A stretch of DNA of 64,000 bases from an uncultured Prevotellaceae bacterium. Lineage in GTDB: Bacteria; Bacteroidota; Bacteroidia; Bacteroidales; Bacteroidaceae. Every line of letters starts with the position of its first letter. Within the stretch, counting starts at the first letter, position 1. The notes under the pieces are model-generated. The model saw only the letters and a program-made list of their open reading frames with translations, did no database searches and had not been told where the DNA came from. Made by a program: the position numbers and the translations under genes. Shown here piece after piece: positions 60,713-64,000 of the stretch. The stretch covers positions 93,674-157,673 of the forward strand of contig OMXS01000005.1 of the NCBI GenBank assembly GCA_900315095.1, given 5' to 3'.

Positions 60713-60735
60713 GTTACTTCTTAGCATATAATAAA

Positions 60736-61203
60736 TCACTTCACCTTTACCCGCTTTAACGCCTCTACCACTTCCAAATCTGCCGGCAACCATTTCACAC
60801 TACCAAGTTCATCCATCAGCAACCATTTTGCCGCCTCGTGCTCGTTCAGGTGCAGCGTCTCAGATTGCAGAGAGCAAAGGAAGCAATGCATTGTCAAGTG
60901 GAAAGCTGCGGTTGAGCGAGATGGGAGAATAGGTTGCTTTGGCTCTTCCGAGCGTGAGCAGACTCGGCCTGAGGCCAACATCGGGTAGTCATATTCTACT
61001 GTACAAAGAAACTCGTCAACGCTGATGTCAGCCGACAGCTCCTCGCGTATCTCGCGCCTCAGAGCCTCCTCTGGTGTTTCCCCGTCTTCCATCTTACCGC
61101 CAGGAAACTCCCACCAGTCTTTCCAGTCGCCATATCCTCTTTGTGTGGCAAATATCATGTCTCCCTTGCGGATAATCGCAGCTACTACCTCTATATGTTT
61201 CAT
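60736..61203 (-). CDS. NUDIX hydrolase (MutT-like) with repeat-derived insert
   Basis: This 155-aa protein carries the full Nudix box, starting GGKMEDGETPEEAL and ending REIREEL (residues 36-56). The typical MutT/NudG sequence YDYP-FHLTMHCFLC is split after YDYP by a 26-residue insert, residues 75-100 (MLASGRVCSRSEEP...STAA), coded by 60904-60981. The insert has unusual composition and looks like a translated dispersed repeat. Without it the length (129 aa) is that of standard MutT. It probably cleans oxidised dGTP or other nucleotides. Its ATG overlaps the preceding TGA by 4 nt. Confidence 0.85.
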   Translation of the reverse strand: MKHIEVVAAIIRKGDMIFATQRGYGDWKDWWEFPGGKMEDGETPEEALRREIREELSADISVDEFLCTVEYDYPMLASGRVCSRSEEPKQPILPSRSTAAFHLTMHCFLCSLQSETLHLNEHEAAKWLLMDELGSVKWLPADLEVVEALKRVKVK

Positions 61204-61631
61204 TTATCCAACATCTCAATAAGTTCTTCCACAGAGCAGCACACCCCAGAGAACAGTTTATACATCAGTTCCGGCTCCTGACGTTCAGGAATCAAGACAA
61301 CGGTAGTGCGTCCCTTGCCTGCAAACCATCCCGCTTCAGTATGTGCACTCCTCCCACAGGGCAGCACCAGCACACAGGTGTCACAATCCTCCATCGCCAC
61401 GATGTCATTATGAAACTGTCGCTCAGCCTTAGGATGTTGCAGCATGTCGCGATACTGCTGTGGCGACCACTCCATGTAGTCTTCGCTCACACTGCTCCAC
61501 TTAAATCCCGGGTCGCCAGACGGCGGGTTACGGAAGTCGTACACCTCGTGGCCCGCCTCCTTCAGTCTGTCCACCACTTCAGGGTAATACCCGTTGCGCC
61601 AACTGCTCGCCACATATATCTTTCGTTTCAT
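61200..61631 (-). CDS. Nucleoside 2-deoxyribosyltransferase-like protein
   Basis: I start this protein at the ATG at 61631 (MKRKIYVASSWRNGYYP); a promoter -7 box at 61650-61657 excludes the longer frame. At 143 aa it has the deoxyribosyltransferase-like pattern: SSWRN, GHEVYDFRNP, a DCDTCVLVLPCGRSAHTEAGW segment with the catalytic-type Glu, and VVLIPE. It is coupled to the NUDIX gene by an ATGA overlap, suggesting a nucleotide-handling pair. The true substrate is unknown; related proteins also act in NAD or nucleoside metabolism. Confidence 0.7.
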   Translation of the reverse strand: MKRKIYVASSWRNGYYPEVVDRLKEAGHEVYDFRNPPSGDPGFKWSSVSEDYMEWSPQQYRDMLQHPKAERQFHNDIVAMEDCDTCVLVLPCGRSAHTEAGWFAGKGRTTVVLIPERQEPELMYKLFSGVCCSVEELIEMLDK

Positions 61632-61649
61632 AACCATATTTTCTTTTTG

Positions 61650-61679
61650 CAAAGATACAACTTTTTGCGAAATCTTCAA
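61650..61679 (-). promoter_or_regulatory. Promoter of the deoxyribosyltransferase/NUDIX operon
   Basis: TATCTTTG on the minus strand (61650-61657) follows TTG (61677-61679) after 19 nt. Start near 61644, a leader of about 13 nt. Confidence 0.7.
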
Positions 61680-61748
61680 CAAACATTTGGATGATTTGAA
61701 GATAAGTCGTAATTTAGTACCCTATAAGGAGGCGAAAAGTGTACCATT

Positions 61749-62246
61749 ATGAAAAGAATCATCAGAGAAGCGCGCCCATCAGACATGACTGAGATTATGC
61801 AGGTAATGACCGCTGCAAAAGCCATTATGCGGCAATCGGGTAACATACATCAGTGGGGAGAGGACTACCCTTCAAAGACCGTAATCACAGCCGATATGGA
61901 GAAGCACGGCGCCTATGTCATCGAGGAAAATGGTCAGGTGGTGGCATACTTCGCATTTCTTCCGTCGCCAGAACCCACCTACAGCACCATCCACGATGGC
62001 GAATGGATTGATGACACACAGCCCTATCATGTGATTCACCGTATTACCAGTTATCCTCATGTTCACGACATCTTCAGCAGCATCATGGACTACTGTTTCT
62101 CCCAAGACACCAACATCCGCATAGACACCCATCGCGACAACCACATCATGCAGCACAACACCCTCAAGCACGGCTTCACATACTGCGGCATCATCCATCT
62201 CTTGTCCGGCGATGAGCGCTTAGCATATCAGAAAGCAACGAAATAG
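61749..62246 (+). CDS. GNAT-family N-acetyltransferase
   Basis: This 165-aa cytoplasmic protein opens with IREARPSDMTEIMQV, the GNAT beta1-alpha1 pattern. It has the acceptor region AYVIEENGQVVAYFAF and a C-terminal RIDTHRDNHIMQHNTLKHGFTYCGI, where small GNATs have the beta5-alpha4 NxxMQ motif. The substrate is unknown. It is divergent from the NUDIX operon. Confidence 0.8.
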   Translation: MKRIIREARPSDMTEIMQVMTAAKAIMRQSGNIHQWGEDYPSKTVITADMEKHGAYVIEENGQVVAYFAFLPSPEPTYSTIHDGEWIDDTQPYHVIHRITSYPHVHDIFSSIMDYCFSQDTNIRIDTHRDNHIMQHNTLKHGFTYCGIIHLLSGDERLAYQKATK

Positions 62247-62450
62247 GATAGAGATTATTCATATGATGCCCTTTCACACCCTGTAAGATATACCTTTGGG
62301 GATGCCAAATGTATACTACTGGGGATGCCGATGATGGCTTTTGGCACATCGAAAGCACGTCTGTTGAAAGCTCTGCCGCCTATTCGAGTGCTTGTGAGTC
62401 CTAAGAAAACGGAGTGTTAGGGGCTGGTGGTCAATACTATGAACTATTAG

Positions 62451-62820
62451 CCATCACCTAACACCTATCATCTATCACCCTACACCAAAAGCGACAAATG
62501 CGACAAAAACGACAAACGACAAAACGACAAATAGGGTTTTTGAGATTCGCATGTCTCTTTCCAGATTTTGGTTGACATCAGACTAGCACGCGGAGATAAA
62601 GAGTCAAAAATATATGTATATATATTTTATATTATATATATATTATAATATATATATAATATAAGAAATGAGACACCTAAAAATCCTGAATCCAGAAAAG
62701 GGCTTTTGTCGTTTTGTCGTTTGTCGCTTTTGTCGCATTTTACCATCTCCACCGTGCGAATTATTTTTACACAACTCTCGTAAACCGTTGAGATAAAAGG
62801 TGATGGGTATAGGTGATGAG
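62451..62820. repeat. Long hairpin element with CGACAAA/TTTGTCG arms
   Basis: A 35-bp inverted repeat (62497-62531 with 62705-62739, one mismatch) is built of GCGACAAA-type words. It encloses a partly complementary inner segment and an AT core (62608-62665). Outer ATCACCTA-type words (62451-62486) have inverted partners at 62799-62820. The plan is like that of 36159-36462 although the arm sequences differ. Confidence 0.75.
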
Positions 62821-62821
62821 A

Positions 62822-62852
62822 AAATAAAAAGAGAACCGCTTTGCGATTCTCT
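62822..62852 (-). terminator. Terminator of the original tRNA gene
   Basis: On the minus strand AGAGAATCGC and GCGGTTCTCT form a 10-bp stem (one mismatch) with a 3-nt loop, followed by TTTTTATTTT. It lies 4 nt past the tRNA 3' end. Confidence 0.8.
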
Positions 62853-62856
62853 TAGG

Positions 62857-62902
62857 TGGACCAGACAGGGCTTGAACCTGTGACCTCCAGATTATGAGTC
62901 TG
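62857..62902 (-). other. 3' half of tRNA-Met(CAT): putative attL site of an integrated element
   Basis: Minus-strand bases read anticodon arm CAGACTCATAATCTGG, variable loop, T-arm ACAGGTTCAAGCCCTGT and the 3' acceptor strand with discriminator A. The anticodon is CAT, so the source is a tRNA-Met or tRNA-Ile2. The 5' acceptor strand, D-arm and first stem base are absent; sequence past 62902 is unrelated AT-rich DNA. It keeps the tRNA terminator. A tyrosine integrase gene starts 190 nt further in. This is what the outer att site of an element inserted in the tRNA 3' end should look like. Confidence 0.8.
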
Positions 62903-62952
62903 TTAAAATAAAATTTTTTGAGGTTTCATAAAATTTTTCTTGGCTTTGTAAG

Positions 62953-62982
62953 TTGCTGTCTCACAATTATTTTGTAACTTTG
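62953..62982 (+). promoter_or_regulatory. Promoter of the integrase gene
   Basis: TTG (62953-62955), 19 nt and TAACTTTG (62975-62982) match the consensus. The leader to the ATG is about 103 nt. Confidence 0.7.
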
Positions 62983-63091
62983 CAGCGCAAAAGTGAAACT
63001 TTAATAAACCTCAATTAATGGGCGATTTTGTTCGCATTTTGTTCGCAAATTGTTCGCAAGATTCCCATGAACGAAGCAACAGACTATAGAT

Positions 63092-64000
63092 ATGAAGGCA
63101 GAAAAGACATCAATCAAGTGCGGAAAGGTGGACAACTGTTCACTTACTTTAGTACTCGACAAACGTACCAATAAGAGTACAGATGTATACCCACTGGCCA
63201 TTTGTTTCCAGATAGCAGCCAAACGGTATTACTACAAGCTGAAGGATATGGACTATCAGAGCGAGAAGTACTTCAATGACGTATGTAGCGTGAAAGGTGC
63301 AAAAAGTTCACTCATGCCAATTCATGTCGAATGGCAAAAGGTGTTAGAAAGCTACAGGGAGAAACTGGAGAAACTAAGCAAGAAGCAGACCTTAACGCTT
63401 GACCTTATCCGTACCTATCTGACAGGTGCAGAAATAGAATATGATAAGGCCACATCTTTTGTAGGTGTTTGGGAAAGTATTATTGCTAGGATGAAAGCAG
63501 AAGAAAGGGTTGGAACCGCAGAGAACTACCAGTGGGCACTTAACTCCTTCCTTAAATACGTTGGTAATGTGAAGGGGTTCATGGTCGGCAAAAACGTTAT
63601 TGACAAGTGGAATGATGTTATGAAGAATGGCGTGGTCGAAAACGGCAAGGTCGTCGGAAAGATTGCCGATGCCACCCGTGGCATGTATCTTCGAACCTGC
63701 CGTGTTGTTTGGAATGAATGTATCCGCCAAGGTTTTTTGACCGAAGACAAATACCCATTCTCAAACAAGGACAATACGCTCATCTCTATTCCACGAGGTA
63801 AACGTCGCCAGCAATCATACCTTAGTGTTGATGAAATGACGGAACTATATAAAGTCTTCATTGAGAAACGCTACCCCGAAGGATGGGATTCTGCGTATAA
63901 AAAACGTGCCCATGATTCTTTGGGCCTATTCCTGGCACAATATCTGTGCAATGGATTCAATCTTGCCGATGCAGGACGTTTGACCTACAACCGTACTTAC
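63092..64000 (+). CDS. Tyrosine recombinase/integrase (cut by window edge)
   Basis: The frame runs open from the ATG at 63092 through the last base (303 codons). The N-terminal arm-binding domain (about 1-95, LVLDKRTNKSTDVYPLAICFQ) and the SAM-like core-binding domain (about 110-235, FVGVWESIIARMK, NYQWALNSFLKYV) are typical of Bacteroidota tyrosine integrases of conjugative transposons and phages. GKRRQQSYLSVDEM begins the catalytic domain and LCNGFNLADAGRL is its first conserved part. The Arg-His-Tyr core lies mostly beyond the window. It reads away from the tRNA fragment into the element. It integrates the element at that tRNA. Confidence 0.88.
   Translation, partial: MKAEKTSIKCGKVDNCSLTLVLDKRTNKSTDVYPLAICFQIAAKRYYYKLKDMDYQSEKYFNDVCSVKGAKSSLMPIHVEWQKVLESYREKLEKLSKKQTLTLDLIRTYLTGAEIEYDKATSFVGVWESIIARMKAEERVGTAENYQWALNSFLKYVGNVKGFMVGKNVIDKWNDVMKNGVVENGKVVGKIADATRGMYLRTCRVVWNECIRQGFLTEDKYPFSNKDNTLISIPRGKRRQQSYLSVDEMTELYKVFIEKRYPEGWDSAYKKRAHDSLGLFLAQYLCNGFNLADAGRLTYNRTY

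Larger units (their letters stand above)
62247..63091. other. Gene-free region with hairpin element, tRNA fragment and attachment site
   Basis: The 845-nt stretch holds a long hairpin element (62451-62820), an intrinsic terminator, the 3' half of a tRNA(CAT) and the integrase promoter. The start (62247-62450) shows only diffuse sequence with GGGGATGCC occurring twice near 62298 and 62322. Confidence 0.7.

Noticed and set aside
59651-60724. 357-aa open frame on the plus strand
   Set aside because: It is antisense to the arginine-deiminase-like gene and His/Cys-rich without any motif.

Overview
The window looks like chromosome of a xylan- and plant-glycan-degrading member of the Bacteroidota, most likely a gut or rumen Prevotella-type species. 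The reasons are tandem SusC/SusD pairs, a hybrid two-component regulator, FISUMP and DUF5627 lipoproteins, promoters of the Bacteroidota type (TTG, 19-21 nt, TAnnTTTG) and almost no Shine-Dalgarno sequences. This is inferred from sequence alone; species is not determined.

Layout. (1) 1-15.5 kb: one leftward operon, SusC-SusD-SusC-SusD, a DUF5627 lipoprotein, a GH10-like lipoprotein with an internal CBM, and a multi-CBM secreted protein. It ends in a strong terminator. The order matches the xus xylan-utilisation locus of Prevotella/Bacteroides, but the GH10 domain has lost its nucleophile, so it probably binds rather than cuts. (2) 15.8-27.3 kb: a leftward cluster of an AAA ATPase followed by repeated pairs of a polytopic membrane protein (DUF6057-like) and a beta-propeller lipoprotein with a CxxCH haem-type motif. 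Two pairs are intact, one has collapsed into an in-frame chimera and one survives as a truncated pseudogene. A rightward secreted esterase sits among the remnants. (3) 27.6-35.2 kb: a second leftward SusC-SusD-lipoprotein-FISUMP operon. (4) 35.2-37.3 kb: a gene-free 2.1 kb stretch with a 22-bp tandem repeat, two 144-bp inverted-repeat elements, a long hairpin element and a strong candidate small RNA with its own promoter and terminator. (5) 37.3-58.2 kb: enzymes for arabinoxylan-like or pectic side chains (GH43 with a C-terminal trefoil-like domain, double GH43, GH97, GH31, GH3, two esterases), a small membrane-protein cassette and a 1330-aa hybrid two-component regulator. (6) 58.2-62.2 kb: an S66 peptidase lipoprotein, a secreted arginine-deiminase-like protein, a NUDIX hydrolase, a nucleoside deoxyribosyltransferase-like protein and a GNAT acetyltransferase. 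(7) 62.2-64 kb: a hairpin repeat element, the 3' half of a tRNA(CAT) with its terminator, and a tyrosine integrase running off the right edge. This is the left end of an integrated element.

How the parts work together (inference). Surface SusC/D transporters and binding lipoproteins capture xylan-type oligosaccharides. Secreted or periplasmic GH43, GH97, GH31 and GH3 enzymes and esterases remove arabinose, galactose/arabinopyranose, alpha-linked sugars, xylose and ester groups. The hybrid regulator senses the products and activates the locus.

A genome-wide theme stands out: short tandem repeats (7-9 bp units) and palindromic intergenic repeats occur in gaps and also in frame inside several genes, where they encode parts of signal peptides, membrane helices and loops.
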